Shown here: positions 41,692-50,883 of the stretch, piece after piece
How positions within the stretch are numbered: position 1 is the stretch's first letter
How the letters are laid out: every line of letters begins with the position of its first letter
From: Candidatus Cottocaccamicrobium excrementipullorum
GTDB lineage: Bacteria; Bacillota; Clostridia; Lachnospirales; Lachnospiraceae
Direction of reading: 5' to 3'
Assembly: GCA_018713255.1 (NCBI GenBank)
Contig: DVFL01000015.1
Location: 121,651-185,650 of the forward strand
Length of the DNA: 64,000 nucleotides
Made by a program: the position numbers and the translations under genes
Notes under the pieces: generated by a model
Database searches by the model: none
What the model was told of the DNA's origin: nothing
The model's input: only the letters and a program-made list of their open reading frames with translations

Positions 41692-41767
41692 GTACTGCTC
41701 TCTTTCTTTTTTTCATCTGGCAAAGGGATTGCCGCTGCTTTCTGTAGTATAACACAGATTGGCTGGA

Positions 41768-42610
41768 TTAAGAACTGGAATAATCGGCTGATCGGATAAA
41801 AACTTCGCTGCGGCGGAGAATCCAGTAAGGATTCACGCTGATCTCTTCCTGTTCATTTAGGGGAAGGTAGATTCCAAGATGAAGGTGTACGGGAAACATT
41901 CCCGTAGTGCCTTCCGGGCCATAGCCGGAATCTCCCATAAATCCCAGAAGGGTTCCAGGCTGTACCTCATCCCCTTCGGCCCAGTCCTGGCTGTAATTGT
42001 AAAGATGGGCATAATACAGATAGGCGCCGGAAGGTGCCCGGATTCCAATGCGCCATCCTCCTAATTCAAGCCATCCTGCCTTTTCTATCACTCCCCCTGT
42101 CATGGAGAAAACAGGATAAAAGCCTGGCGGCATCTGGCCTCCTAAAATGTCTGTTCCTTCATGGGTTCGGCTGCCGCCGTAGGTTCGTTCGTCTCCAAAA
42201 TCATTTTCATAAGTGATCCATGGTGTATCAGGGTCCATGGAACGAGGGACGGGGAAGCAGGAAATGTCCTGAAGAACCGTCTGGTAAGCATTCTTTAAGC
42301 GTTCATAAACCTGCGGCTTAGTCCGCAGGATTTTAGCTTGTTCCTTTTTCCAGGAATCTGGAGAAGTCTCATGATCATTCTCTAAATTAAAATCATATTT
42401 AATCATCAGCGTGGTAAGCCGGTCATAATCCATGGGATAAGCTTCAGCTTCAAGCCCTAAGGCCATCTGGCGAAATTCTGGGGTTTCCAATACCTGGCTG
42501 TTCAAATGAAAGTAATCCGGATTAACCATAAGATATCCGGAAAGGGCAGCCTGATATACTGCCAGAAAAACAATCAGAAGGAAAATCATATTGGAAGTTA
42601 ACCTGGTCAT
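41768..42610 (-). CDS. M23-family peptidoglycan endopeptidase, membrane-anchored
   Basis: An N-terminal helix (MIFLLIVFLAVYQAALSGYLMV) anchors or exports the protein. A helical region of about 90 residues comes next, then the LytM/M23 domain with zinc ligands in RTHEGTDILG and VHLHLGIY and the IEKAGWLELGGWRIGI core. Both metal motifs are intact, so it should be active against wall cross-links. It is divergent from the YlbJ-like gene, 45 bp apart, which hints at a role in sporulation or envelope remodelling. Confidence 0.9.
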   Translation of the reverse strand: MTRLTSNMIFLLIVFLAVYQAALSGYLMVNPDYFHLNSQVLETPEFRQMALGLEAEAYPMDYDRLTTLMIKYDFNLENDHETSPDSWKKEQAKILRTKPQVYERLKNAYQTVLQDISCFPVPRSMDPDTPWITYENDFGDERTYGGSRTHEGTDILGGQMPPGFYPVFSMTGGVIEKAGWLELGGWRIGIRAPSGAYLYYAHLYNYSQDWAEGDEVQPGTLLGFMGDSGYGPEGTTGMFPVHLHLGIYLPLNEQEEISVNPYWILRRSEVFIRSADYSSS

Positions 42611-42654
42611 ATACTGTGTTAATGATCTATACGCATTTTGGCGGGAAAAAAGAC

Positions 42655-43602
42655 GTGAAGAAAAAAAATCCTGTTTCTGCCGGCCAGTGGGGATGCATCC
42701 TGTTTATGGCTCTTTTGTTAAGCTTCCCCGGGCTTTCGATTAAAGGCGCCAAAAACGGCCTGCTGCTGTGGTACAGCTCCGTTCTGCCTGCTCTGCTTCC
42801 ATTTATGATCTGCACCAGCCTTCTCACCGCTCTCCACGGGGTCCCGCTGATTGTGGCGCCCTTTTCACCAGTGCTCAAAGGATTGATGGGTCTTTCCGAT
42901 TACGGCGCTTTTGCATTGCTGGGAGGTCTGCTGTGCGGTTATCCGATGGGGGCGAAAAACTGCGGAGATTTTCTCCGAGCCGGGCTGATTTCCCCAAGAG
43001 AAGGAAAAACTCTTTTTGCAGTCAGCAGCTTCCCTAGTCCGATGTTTGTAACGGGATATCTGGCTCTTAAAGCCTCTCAGGCTGCTGCGCCGGATTCAGT
43101 TTCCTTCTGGCGTCTGGCGGCGTCGCTTTACCTTCCGGCAGTTCCCCTCTTCCTGCTGGCCAGAAAATTGTATGGCTTTTCCCGGGAAGAAGGGAAGAAA
43201 GCTGCCGTGAATCATTCGCGGCCGGAAGGGATCTGGGGCATTGATCAGGCCTTATCTTCGGGAGTAGAAACCATGGTAAAGGTTGGGGTTTATCTGATGA
43301 TTTTTTCCATTGCCGCAGAATTTATCCGGAACCTTCCTCTTCCAGGTCAGATTCTCCCAGCCTTTTTGGTTTCTCTCATGGAAATGACCACAGGGATGAA
43401 TTTCTCTGCTGTGTCAGTTAAAGGAGAAAGGGGTATTCTGTTAATTCTTTGGGCAGGAGCATTTGGAGGACTGTCCGGCGTTTTTCAGACTGCCAGCGTA
43501 ATAAAAAATGCCGGACTGTCCATCCGGCATTATGTAATCTGGAAAATGGCCCATGGAATTCTGGCCTGTCTTATTTTTGTTCTTCTGCAGGCTGGCTGTT
43601 AG
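42655..43602 (+). CDS. YlbJ-like sporulation integral membrane protein
   Basis: This polytopic protein of about 315 residues has nucleoside-recognition (gate) type repeats: LPALLPFMICTSLL and GLLCGYPMGAKNCGDFLRAGLIS, then FPSPMFVTGYL, and a second half with GVETMVKVGVYLMIFS. The CGYPMGA segment is characteristic of YlbJ, a mother-cell sporulation membrane protein. The start is uncertain: GTG 42655 follows GCGGG with correct spacing; upstream ATG 42622 and GTG 42616 are open but lack a ribosome binding site. Its last 32 bp overlap the convergent coiled-coil gene. Confidence 0.82.
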   Translation: MKKKNPVSAGQWGCILFMALLLSFPGLSIKGAKNGLLLWYSSVLPALLPFMICTSLLTALHGVPLIVAPFSPVLKGLMGLSDYGAFALLGGLLCGYPMGAKNCGDFLRAGLISPREGKTLFAVSSFPSPMFVTGYLALKASQAAAPDSVSFWRLAASLYLPAVPLFLLARKLYGFSREEGKKAAVNHSRPEGIWGIDQALSSGVETMVKVGVYLMIFSIAAEFIRNLPLPGQILPAFLVSLMEMTTGMNFSAVSVKGERGILLILWAGAFGGLSGVFQTASVIKNAGLSIRHYVIWKMAHGILACLIFVLLQAGC

Positions 43603-44152
43603 CTGGTTCCTGCACCACGCCTCCTGCCAGTTCTTTCCGGTTGGAGGAAACAATGTCATAGCTGGACTGCATGGAAGATAAGAAAGAATCGAATCTGCCC
43701 TTGGCTTCTTCCATGGTATGGTTCATAATCGTCTGAAGACTGCGCAGCATATCATCCGTATACTGAATCGAACCTTGGCGAATGCTGTTTGCATCATCTA
43801 CTGCCTTGTCCACAATGGCCTGAGCCTGAGCGTTGGCCTGCTCGATGACTTCATTGGCATGGGCGTACGCTTTCTGCATAATCTCGTGCTCATTTACCAG
43901 CTCGTTGGTCTGGGCAGTAGCTTCTGCAACCATGGTGTCCGCCTGAGTCCTGGCCTCGTTTAAGATAGCCTCCTGATTGCTGATGATTTTCTGGTACTGT
44001 TTAATCTCATCAGGAACTCTGAGCCGCAGCTCCACCAAAAGTTCTTCCAGCTCTTCTTTATTGACCAGGATCTTTGTGGTAGACAGCGGCTGATATTTGC
44101 AGCTGTCAATATACTCTTCAATTTCATCAATTAACTGCTCAATTCTGCTCAT
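43571..44152 (-). CDS. Coiled-coil protein (DivIVA / ATPase-subunit-b-like)
   Basis: This 193-residue protein is nearly all helical. A short N-terminal part (SRIEQLIDEIEEYIDSC) precedes an Ala/Gln/Glu-rich coiled coil (about 70-150: EARTQADTMVAEATAQTNELVNEHEI) and a disordered tail (QPAEEQK). No signal peptide or membrane helix. Such proteins are often labelled ATPase-subunit-like, but composition alone drives that match. It follows coaD by 3 bp in a leftward run rsmD-coaD-this gene. A DivIVA-like scaffold role is a guess. Confidence 0.75.
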   Translation of the reverse strand: MSRIEQLIDEIEEYIDSCKYQPLSTTKILVNKEELEELLVELRLRVPDEIKQYQKIISNQEAILNEARTQADTMVAEATAQTNELVNEHEIMQKAYAHANEVIEQANAQAQAIVDKAVDDANSIRQGSIQYTDDMLRSLQTIMNHTMEEAKGRFDSFLSSMQSSYDIVSSNRKELAGGVVQEPANSQPAEEQK

Positions 44153-44155
44153 GAC

Positions 44156-44653
44156 TTATCTCCTCACTTTTTTCATCTCACTGTATTTTTGCAGCACCCG
44201 CTCTTCCACATAAGGGTGAAGGAACTCGCTGATTTCTCCGCCCCAGGATGCGATTTCTTTTACAATGCTGGAACTTAAATAAGAATATTTCAGGCTGGTG
44301 GTTAAAAACATGGTGTCAATTTCCGGGGCAATTACCCGGTTAGTCTGTGCCAGCTGCAGTTCATACTCAAAGTCTGTTACTGCCCGCAGCCCTCGGATGA
44401 CCACCTGAGCATGGTTGCGCCGGGCAAATTCTATGGTAAGACCGTCAAAACACTGAACCTCCACATTAGGAAGGTCTGCAGTGACATTTTTCAGCATTTC
44501 CACCCGTTCTTCCACGGAAAATAAAGGTTTTTTTGCCTGATTGTTCAGGACTCCGATGATCACTCGATCCATAACTTTGGAGGTTCTTTGAATGATATCG
44601 TAGTGACCTAAGGTTACCGGGTCAAAACTGCCCGGATAAACAGCTATCGACAT
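44156..44653 (-). CDS. coaD: Phosphopantetheine adenylyltransferase
   Basis: Penultimate step of coenzyme A synthesis. [12 protein letters not shown] (nucleotidyltransferase T/HxGH motif), [16 protein letters not shown] and [10 protein letters not shown] are the family signatures; 165 residues. It abuts rsmD, the conserved rsmD-coaD pair of bacteria. Confidence 0.96.
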   Translation of the reverse strand: MSIAVYPGSFDPVTLGHYDIIQRTSKVMDRVIIGVLNNQAKKPLFSVEERVEMLKNVTADLPNVEVQCFDGLTIEFARRNHAQVVIRGLRAVTDFEYELQLAQTNRVIAPEIDTMFLTTSLKYSYLSSSIVKEIASWGGEISEFLHPYVEERVLQKYSEMKKVRR

Positions 44654-45214
44654 TTAGGATTCTCCTTTGGAAATAAAGATATGTTTGTTGGTTTTGTACT
44701 CCTTAATCCGGAGAATCTGCCAACCTTCGGCCTCAACCCAGTCAAAGGATGTGGCCATGGACGCCTCCACAATCACTACGGTGCGGCTGTCCGCAAGGGA
44801 AGACGTGGTCAGATAGTGAACGACACGCCGCTCTTCTTCTTTTCCGTAAGGGGGATCCATAAATATAAAATCAAAGGCGGATGATTTTCCTTCCAGCCGG
44901 GACAAGGCGCTGATCACGTCTGCCTGAATCACCTTTGCTTTTTGGTCAAGCCGGGTAAAAGCCAGGTTATCTTGGATACAGGAAATTGCCTTTGGATTGT
45001 TTTCTACAAAAACGGCTTCCCTGGCGCCGCGGCTTAAAGCTTCAATGCCGATGCCGCCGCTTCCGGCAAACAAATCCAGGAACCGGCATCCGGGAATTTC
45101 GTTCTGCAGCATATTAAACAGCGTTTCTTTGATGCGGTCTGTAGTAGGTCTGGTATCCAGGCCTTCAATGGTTTTTAAGGACAGCCGCCGAGCGCTTCCT
45201 GCGATTACTCTCAT
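44654..45214 (-). CDS. rsmD: 16S rRNA (guanine(966)-N2)-methyltransferase RsmD
   Basis: MRVIAGSARRLSLKTIEGLDTRPTTDRIKETLF, SAM site LDLFAGSGGIGIEALSRGA and catalytic MDPPYG identify RsmD, which methylates G966 of 16S rRNA. 186 residues. First gene of the leftward rsmD-coaD-coiled-coil run. Confidence 0.95.
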   Translation of the reverse strand: MRVIAGSARRLSLKTIEGLDTRPTTDRIKETLFNMLQNEIPGCRFLDLFAGSGGIGIEALSRGAREAVFVENNPKAISCIQDNLAFTRLDQKAKVIQADVISALSRLEGKSSAFDFIFMDPPYGKEEERRVVHYLTTSSLADSRTVVIVEASMATSFDWVEAEGWQILRIKEYKTNKHIFISKGES

Positions 45215-45239
45215 AAAATCTCCTCACTTTATCGCATCT

Positions 45240-45268
45240 AGTATAATATGAATATTCCAGATGCACAA
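45240..45268 (-). promoter_or_regulatory. rsmD-coaD promoter
   Basis: Minus strand TTGTGC (45268-45263), 17-base spacer, TATACT (45245-45240), with GAGGAG shortly before the rsmD start. Confidence 0.7.
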
Positions 45269-45335
45269 GGGATTTTTCAAGATTTTTCCTGGTTTTTTCC
45301 CTTCAAAATAATGACAGTTTTCGAAAAACCTTCTA

Positions 45336-45364
45336 GTGTAATCTTTTATCTGGCGCACATACTA
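45336..45364 (+). promoter_or_regulatory. Sigma-G-like promoter of the spore-protein gene
   Basis: CATACTA (45358-45364) matches the forespore sigma-G/F -10 consensus; GTGTA (45336-45340) lies 17 bases upstream as -35 element. It precedes an alpha/beta SASP gene, the classic sigma-G target. Confidence 0.75.
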
Positions 45365-45448
45365 GGATTGTAACACGAAACAAGCCGCAAAAAAAGCTAA
45401 AATTTTATTTCTAAAATTCTTGCGGCGATCTGTAAAGGAGGAACTGAT

Positions 45449-45655
45449 ATGGCAAACAATTCTTCTAACTCTACTAATGTACCAGAAGCAAAAGAAGCGA
45501 TGGACCGCCTGAAAATGGAGGTAGCCAGTGAGATCGGAGTGCCTTTAAGCAACGGCTATAACGGAAATCTGACTTCTGCACAGAATGGTTCCGTAGGCGG
45601 CTATATGGTAAAAAAGATGATTGAGGCCCAGGAGCGCCAGATGGCCGGAAAGTAA
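45449..45655 (+). CDS. Small acid-soluble spore protein, alpha/beta type
   Basis: This 68-residue SASP coats and protects spore DNA. The conserved KMEVASEIGVPL contains the Glu-Ile site cut by the germination protease, and the C-terminal half (GNLTSAQNGSVGGYMVKKMIEAQERQM) matches the family's second conserved block. AAAGGAGG is the ribosome binding site. It has its own sigma-G-like promoter and a long terminator hairpin, so it is monocistronic. Proves that the lineage is spore-forming. Confidence 0.96.
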   Translation: MANNSSNSTNVPEAKEAMDRLKMEVASEIGVPLSNGYNGNLTSAQNGSVGGYMVKKMIEAQERQMAGK

Positions 45656-45700
45656 ACAAAGAACGAATTAGCTCTTTGATTTGCTGATAAGAACATGAAA

Positions 45701-45754
45701 GGACCGTCACAGCCTGAAACTGCAATCCGTTTCCTGCTGCGGCGGCCCTTTTTT
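45701..45754 (+). terminator. Terminator of the spore-protein gene
   Basis: A 20-bp stem with G-U pairs (45701-45720 with 45729-45748, loop TGCAATCC) followed by six T. Confidence 0.88.
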
Positions 45755-45785
45755 GATTTTCCGCTGCCGATGCCCTATTTGAACC

Positions 45786-46304
45786 TTATTTTATGTACCG
45801 GGTTTTCCCGATCCTTTCTTTCGGAGCAAGAGGAGTTTCGTCGCTGTATCCTAATGCAGCCAGACCGTATACTACATGATCAGAAGGAATCTGGAATTCA
45901 TCCAGAATCTTTCGTACCTGAGGCACATCGCACACGTCCCGAAGCTGGTTAATCCAAACGGAACCTATTCCTAAAGACCAGGCGGCCAGAAAAATATTTT
46001 CCATGGCGCAGGCATTATCTTCTTTGCCGTAGAGGCTGTCCCGCTTGTTGGAAGGAATGATCAGAACTTGGGGATCATACATATTGTAGGAAGGATTTCC
46101 CAGGGCCTCTCCCATGGCAGCAGCCAAACGGCGGATTTTATCCTTGTTTTCTACCACAGTAAATTCCCAGGTCTGCAGTCCTCTGGCGCTGGGCGCGTGA
46201 AGAGCACAGTTCACAATCGTACGGATGTCCTCTTCTTTTATCGGTTTTGCAGCAAAGTTTCGTATACTTCTGCGGTGCAGAATGGTTTCAATGGTCTGAT
46301 TCAT
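45786..46304 (-). CDS. Nitroreductase-family flavoprotein
   Basis: This 172-residue FMN-dependent NAD(P)H oxidoreductase opens with the flavin-binding RRSIRNFAAKPIKEEDI, then APSARGLQTWEFTVV and AWSLGIGSVWINQL. AAGGAGGT with seven-base spacing fixes the start at ATG 46304; seven upstream codons overlap the recG end. Natural substrate unknown. Confidence 0.92.
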   Translation of the reverse strand: MNQTIETILHRRSIRNFAAKPIKEEDIRTIVNCALHAPSARGLQTWEFTVVENKDKIRRLAAAMGEALGNPSYNMYDPQVLIIPSNKRDSLYGKEDNACAMENIFLAAWSLGIGSVWINQLRDVCDVPQVRKILDEFQIPSDHVVYGLAALGYSDETPLAPKERIGKTRYIK

Positions 46305-46321
46305 GGTAACTACCTCCTTTT

Positions 46322-48385
46322 TCACAGATTAAGTTTATCATAACTCTTCTGAAAATAGGAATCAAGCTGCTTTTTCAGTTCTTCGTGTTCTGGAAGGGAA
46401 AGTTCAGGATCCTGGCTGAAGAGACGGCTTACTTCTGCAGAAGCTGCTTTCAGCAGTTTTGCATCAGTAAAGATGTCTGCCAGACGAAACTCCAGATCTC
46501 CGCTTTGGCGGACGCCGAAAATGTCTCCCGGCCCCCTCAGCTTAAGATCTTCTTCCGCAATATAAAAGCCGTCGTTGGACCGGTTTAAAATATCCAGCCG
46601 TTTTCCGGCCTCTTCGTCTCCAGAGCTGTTGATCATAATACAGTAAGACTGATATTTTCCTCTTCCTACTCTTCCCCGGAGCTGGTGCAGCTGAGCCAGG
46701 CCGAAACGTTCCGCATTTTCGATCATCATCACTGTGGCGTTAGGAACGTTAACGCCTACTTCGATTACTGTGGTGGATACCAGAACCTGAATCTGTCCAG
46801 CTGCAAACCGTTCCATAATCTGGTTCTTCTCTTTCCCTTTCATACGGCCATGAAGGTATTCTACCGTAACAGTATCAGGAAGAGCCTGACGAAGTGTTTT
46901 TGTGTAATCCAGCACGTTTTCCGCCTCAATCATTTCGCTCTCTTCCACCATGGGACAGATAACATAAGCCTGATGGCCGGCAGCAGCCTGACCTGCAATA
47001 AAGCGGTAGGCATTTTCCCGATAATCGGTGCCTACCACGCAGTTCTTAATAGGAAGCCGGCTGGCCGGCAGCTCATTAATCAGAGAAATATCCAAGTCGC
47101 CGTAAAGGATAATGGCCAGAGTCCGAGGAATGGGGGTGGCGCTCATGACCATTACATGAGGCGGACCTTCCGTACTTTTCTTGCCAAGAGCTTCCCGCTG
47201 TCCTACGCCGAAACGATGCTGTTCATCGGTGATCACCAGTCCTAAACGGCTGTAAATGACCTTTTCCTGGATCAAGGCATGGGTGCCTACCACAATATCC
47301 GCCTCATGGCATTGGATCTTATGGTATGCCTCGCGTTTTTCTTTGGCTGTCATAGAACCGGTGACCAGTACGGGAGTAAAATCCAGGCCGCTGCTTTTCA
47401 GCAGTTCCTCTATGGAAGCAAAGTGCTGGCGGGCCAATACCTCCGTAGGCACCATTAAGGCGCCCTGAAAGCCGTTGGCGGCGGTCATTACCAAGGCCAA
47501 AAGGGCTACAATGGTTTTTCCAGATCCCACATCTCCCTGAATCAGCCGGTTCATCACGTTTCCGCCGGAGAGGTCTGCTTCTACTTCCTTCCAGGTACGC
47601 ATCTGGGCTCCTGTCAACGCATAAGGCAATGAGGCTAAAAGCTCATGAGTTTCTTTTGCCGGCTTCATGATAAAATCAGAAGGTTTCGTGCTTCTGCTTT
47701 GTTTAAGACGGCGTACTCCTGTAAGAAAGAAGAAAAACTCATCAAAAACCAAACGTTTTCGGGCAAATAAAAGCTCCTGCTCATTGGCAGGATAATGGAT
47801 GTGCTGTATGGCAAAATTATATTCCGCCAGTTCAAGTCTGCGGCGAATTTCTTCTGGCATATAGTCGCGGACCAATTCCCGGCGGCTTAAGGCCTGGGAG
47901 ACGGTTTTGGCAATGGTTTTGTTGCTCAGCCCCTTTGTCTGTCCATAAACCGGGCGCATGGAACCAGCCTGAGGCATGTACTCCTCCGGGGAAAATACCT
48001 CAGGCTGTTCCATAACAAGACGTCCTCTTTTTTTGACGATTCTGCCGCGGAAAATGTAAGGCGTTCCCGTCTGAAGGCGGGAACGCATATACGGCATATT
48101 AAACCAAGAAAGCTGAAGAGATCCCGTCAGATCCCGAAGCGAAGCCGTGACCAGCATCAGTCCCTTCAGCCGGACTAACCCAGCCGGCTGAAGAAGAACG
48201 CCTTCCACCGCTCCCGCTTCGTTTTCCTTAAGCTGCCCAATAGGAACGGGAGCTCCCATTTTGTCATAAGCTCTGGGATAATCATGAAGCAGATCCTCCA
48301 CCGTCTCAATGCCCAGTTTACGAAACAGCTTTCCCGTCTTTTCTCCCACGCCCTTTAATTCTTCTATGGGCAGTGTATTTTTCAT
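46322..48385 (-). CDS. recG: ATP-dependent DNA helicase RecG
   Basis: Remodels stalled forks and branched DNA. The N-terminal wedge/OB region (about 1-240) is followed by helicase motifs GDVGSGKT (I), DEQHRFGV (II), SATPIPRTLA (III) and LRGRVGRG (VI). Start is ATG 48385, placed by GGAGG eight bases upstream; four earlier codons are open. It follows the FakA-like gene on the same strand, a conserved Firmicute neighbourhood. Confidence 0.96.
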   Translation of the reverse strand: MKNTLPIEELKGVGEKTGKLFRKLGIETVEDLLHDYPRAYDKMGAPVPIGQLKENEAGAVEGVLLQPAGLVRLKGLMLVTASLRDLTGSLQLSWFNMPYMRSRLQTGTPYIFRGRIVKKRGRLVMEQPEVFSPEEYMPQAGSMRPVYGQTKGLSNKTIAKTVSQALSRRELVRDYMPEEIRRRLELAEYNFAIQHIHYPANEQELLFARKRLVFDEFFFFLTGVRRLKQSRSTKPSDFIMKPAKETHELLASLPYALTGAQMRTWKEVEADLSGGNVMNRLIQGDVGSGKTIVALLALVMTAANGFQGALMVPTEVLARQHFASIEELLKSSGLDFTPVLVTGSMTAKEKREAYHKIQCHEADIVVGTHALIQEKVIYSRLGLVITDEQHRFGVGQREALGKKSTEGPPHVMVMSATPIPRTLAIILYGDLDISLINELPASRLPIKNCVVGTDYRENAYRFIAGQAAAGHQAYVICPMVEESEMIEAENVLDYTKTLRQALPDTVTVEYLHGRMKGKEKNQIMERFAAGQIQVLVSTTVIEVGVNVPNATVMMIENAERFGLAQLHQLRGRVGRGKYQSYCIMINSSGDEEAGKRLDILNRSNDGFYIAEEDLKLRGPGDIFGVRQSGDLEFRLADIFTDAKLLKAASAEVSRLFSQDPELSLPEHEELKKQLDSYFQKSYDKLNL

Positions 48386-48423
48386 GAAAACCTCCATGGA
48401 CTGCAGTGTTTGCAGCTCACAAT

Positions 48424-50103
48424 TTATTCAACGGAAATCAGGTAATAATAAACCGGCTGGCCGCCGTTCTGAAGTTCAATTTCCACCTGAGGGAACTGCC
48501 CCTGAGCTTGTTTTTGAAGAGCTTCAGCTTCTGATTGAGAAACGCCGGTTCCAAAGTATAAAGTAACCAGTTCAGACTCTTCATCGATCATAGCCTGAAG
48601 TGCTTTAAGCGCTGCAGAGGGAATATCTTTTTCTGCTGCAAGCATTCCCTGATCGCCGATGGCAATGATGTCGCCTTCATGGATTTCTATGCCTTCCACT
48701 GCTGTGGTACGCACAGCATAAGTAATCTGACCAGTTTTAACTCGCTTCATTTCCTGGACCATGTTTTCCATATTTTCCTCTGGGCTTAGGTCAGGACTGA
48801 AATTAATCAGCGCGGTGATTCCCTGGGGGATGGTGGCTGAAGGAACCACAAACAATTCTTTCTTTTCCTCCATCTTTGCCGCCTGCTCCGCTGCAAGAAT
48901 AATATTTTTATTATTGGGCAGGATAAAAATCCGCCTTGCGTTTACCTGATTGACTGCGGTTAAAATATCTTCTGTGCTGGGATTCATGGTTTGCCCGCCT
49001 TCAATAATACAGTCCGCTCCGATTCCTTTAAAAATATGGGAAAGCCCTTCTCCAGCGGAAACGGCGATAAATCCGAATTCTTTCATCTCCTGAGCCTGAA
49101 CTTTGGCAGTTTCTCGGGCAGCTTTCTGGCTGGCTGCCAGCTTTTCTGCGTCTTTAATCAGCCGCTCTTCATGTTCTTCCCGCATATTGTCTATTTTCAT
49201 TCTGGACAGAGAACCGTAAGTCAAGGCTTTTTCAAAAGCAAGTCCAGGATGATTCGTATGAACGTGAACCTTCACCATATCTTCATCGGCGACGACTACC
49301 AGAGAGTCTCCAATTCCCTCCAGATAAGTTTTCAGTTCTTCTTCATCCTGACTGGTAAATTCCCGGTCTGTGTTTATTATAAATTCTGTACAATAGCCGA
49401 ATTTAATATTGGCAGTTTCAATGGAAGACCGATCCGCTGGCGGAGCGGTCTTTTCTCCTGACGGCGTCTCTTCCGAGACCAGGGAAACTTCTTTTCCCAT
49501 AAGGCCTTCAAGGCAGCCTTTTACTACCACCATTAACCCCTGGCCGCCGGAATCCACTACTCCAGCTTCCTTAAGAACAGGAAGCATTTCCGGAGTCTGG
49601 CTTAAGACCCGATCCCCTTCTTCGATGACCTGTTGGCAGAAAGCTAAAATATCTGTCTCTTTCTCAGCGATGAGAGCAGCTTTTTCCGACATGCCTCTGG
49701 CTACCGTGAGAATTGTGCCTTCTTTCGGCTTCATTACCGCCTTATAAGCGGTTTCTGTTGCCCGGGTCATAGCTTTTGATAAAATATCTGTATTAATGGC
49801 GTCACACTGTTTAATTTCCTTAGTAAAACCGCGGAACAGCTGGGAAAGGATAACGCCGGAATTTCCTCTTGCTCCTCTCAGGGAACCGGAAGAAATCGCC
49901 TTGGACAAAGAATCCATAGTGGGATTGGAAATGGCGGCTGCCTCCCTGGCTGCCGCCATGATGGTAAGGGTCATGTTGGTGCCGGTATCCCCGTCCGGTA
50001 CGGGAAATACATTCAGTTCATTAATCCACTCTTTGTTGGCCTCTAAATTGGCTGCACCGGCCAAGAAGGCCTTCTGGAGCAGACTTGCATCAATGGTATT
50101 CAT
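48424..50103 (-). CDS. fakA: DAK2-domain kinase, FakA/YloV-like
   Basis: The 559-residue protein has an N-terminal DAK2 ATP-binding domain (FPVPDGDTGTNMTLT, GARGNSGVILSQLFRG) and the C-terminal FakA regions (YCTEFIIN, VHVHTNHPG, GEGLSHIFKGIGADCIIEGGQTMNPSTEDI, PNNKNIILAAEQAA). With a FakB (DegV) fatty-acid-binding partner it phosphorylates fatty acids for phospholipid synthesis. No DegV gene is in this window. Lies between gls24-like and recG, as in many Firmicutes. Confidence 0.92.
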   Translation of the reverse strand: MNTIDASLLQKAFLAGAANLEANKEWINELNVFPVPDGDTGTNMTLTIMAAAREAAAISNPTMDSLSKAISSGSLRGARGNSGVILSQLFRGFTKEIKQCDAINTDILSKAMTRATETAYKAVMKPKEGTILTVARGMSEKAALIAEKETDILAFCQQVIEEGDRVLSQTPEMLPVLKEAGVVDSGGQGLMVVVKGCLEGLMGKEVSLVSEETPSGEKTAPPADRSSIETANIKFGYCTEFIINTDREFTSQDEEELKTYLEGIGDSLVVVADEDMVKVHVHTNHPGLAFEKALTYGSLSRMKIDNMREEHEERLIKDAEKLAASQKAARETAKVQAQEMKEFGFIAVSAGEGLSHIFKGIGADCIIEGGQTMNPSTEDILTAVNQVNARRIFILPNNKNIILAAEQAAKMEEKKELFVVPSATIPQGITALINFSPDLSPEENMENMVQEMKRVKTGQITYAVRTTAVEGIEIHEGDIIAIGDQGMLAAEKDIPSAALKALQAMIDEESELVTLYFGTGVSQSEAEALQKQAQGQFPQVEIELQNGGQPVYYYLISVE

Positions 50104-50119
50104 GTCACCGGGTTCCTCC

Positions 50120-50479
50120 TTAATCGATTACTCTCACACCTTCTACGTAGATGTTGATCTTATCAACTTCCATTCCGGTGAATTCTTCGACTTTATATTT
50201 TACACTTTCAATCAGGTTGTCCGCAACGGCGCCGATGCTGACGCCATAAGCCACAATCACATGAAAATCAATGATCATATGGCTGTCATTATTAATTTCC
50301 ACGTTGATGCCGTGGGACAGACTGTCACGTTTTAACAGCTTTACCAGACCGTCCTTCATGCTGACGGCCGCCATGCCTACGATTCCAAAGCATTCCACAG
50401 CAGTAGTTCCTGCATAGGCTGCGATGATATCTGAGCTGATCTGGATCTCGCCCAGCTTATTATTGATTCGACCCCACAT
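50120..50479 (-). CDS. Asp23/Gls24-family protein (YloU-like)
   Basis: This 119-residue small envelope-stress-type protein shows IQISSDIIAAYAGTTAVECFGIVGMAAVS, HGINVEIN and VIVAYGVSIGAVADNLIESVKYKVEEFTGMEVDKINIYVEGVRV. It sits 16 bp upstream of the FakA-like gene, the conserved yloU-yloV pair. Function in membrane homeostasis is inferred. Confidence 0.92.
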   Translation of the reverse strand: MWGRINNKLGEIQISSDIIAAYAGTTAVECFGIVGMAAVSMKDGLVKLLKRDSLSHGINVEINNDSHMIIDFHVIVAYGVSIGAVADNLIESVKYKVEEFTGMEVDKINIYVEGVRVID

Positions 50480-50557
50480 ATGATAGCCTCCTCCATGATT
50501 TATATGAACAAGTATACACTATTTTTTGAAAAAAAGAAATAATTTTTTATTTTCTGC

Positions 50558-50586
50558 TTGCTTTTTTTAAGACTTTCTGCTAAGAT
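50558..50586 (+). promoter_or_regulatory. rpmB promoter
   Basis: TTGCTT (50558-50563), 17-base spacer, TAAGAT (50581-50586), about 50 bases before the rpmB start and divergent from the gls24-like gene. Confidence 0.7.
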
Positions 50587-50634
50587 ACATTTGTTATGGA
50601 TTCAATCCAAGTACCGTTAAAGGAGGTGCGAATT

Positions 50635-50820
50635 ATGGCTAAATGTGCAATCTGTGAAAAGGCTGCTCACTTCGGTAATGCTGTGAGCCATTCCCATAGA
50701 AGATCCAACAAGATGTGGAAGGCTAATGTTAAGTCTGTAAAGGTTAAGACCGTTGGCGGTGCAAAGAAGATGTATGTGTGCACTTCTTGCTTAAAGTCCG
50801 GTTTAGTGGAGAGAGCTTAA
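50635..50820 (+). CDS. rpmB: 50S ribosomal protein L28
   Basis: This 61-residue protein begins MAKCAICEKAAHFGNAVSHSHRRSNKMW and continues KMYVCTSCLKSG. Both CxxC pairs of the zinc-binding (C+) form of L28 are present. AAAGGAGGTG precedes ATG 50635. Monocistronic, with its own promoter and terminator. Confidence 0.97.
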   Translation: MAKCAICEKAAHFGNAVSHSHRRSNKMWKANVKSVKVKTVGGAKKMYVCTSCLKSGLVERA

Positions 50821-50832
50821 GAACATGAAAAG

Positions 50833-50855
50833 GGCTGCCTGAGGGCAGCCTTTTT
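50833..50855 (+). terminator. Terminator of rpmB
   Basis: GGCTGCC (50833-50839), loop TGAG, GGCAGCC (50844-50850), then five T. Confidence 0.92.
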
Positions 50856-50883
50856 ATGTTTCCCAGGCAAGATAAAAATTCTC

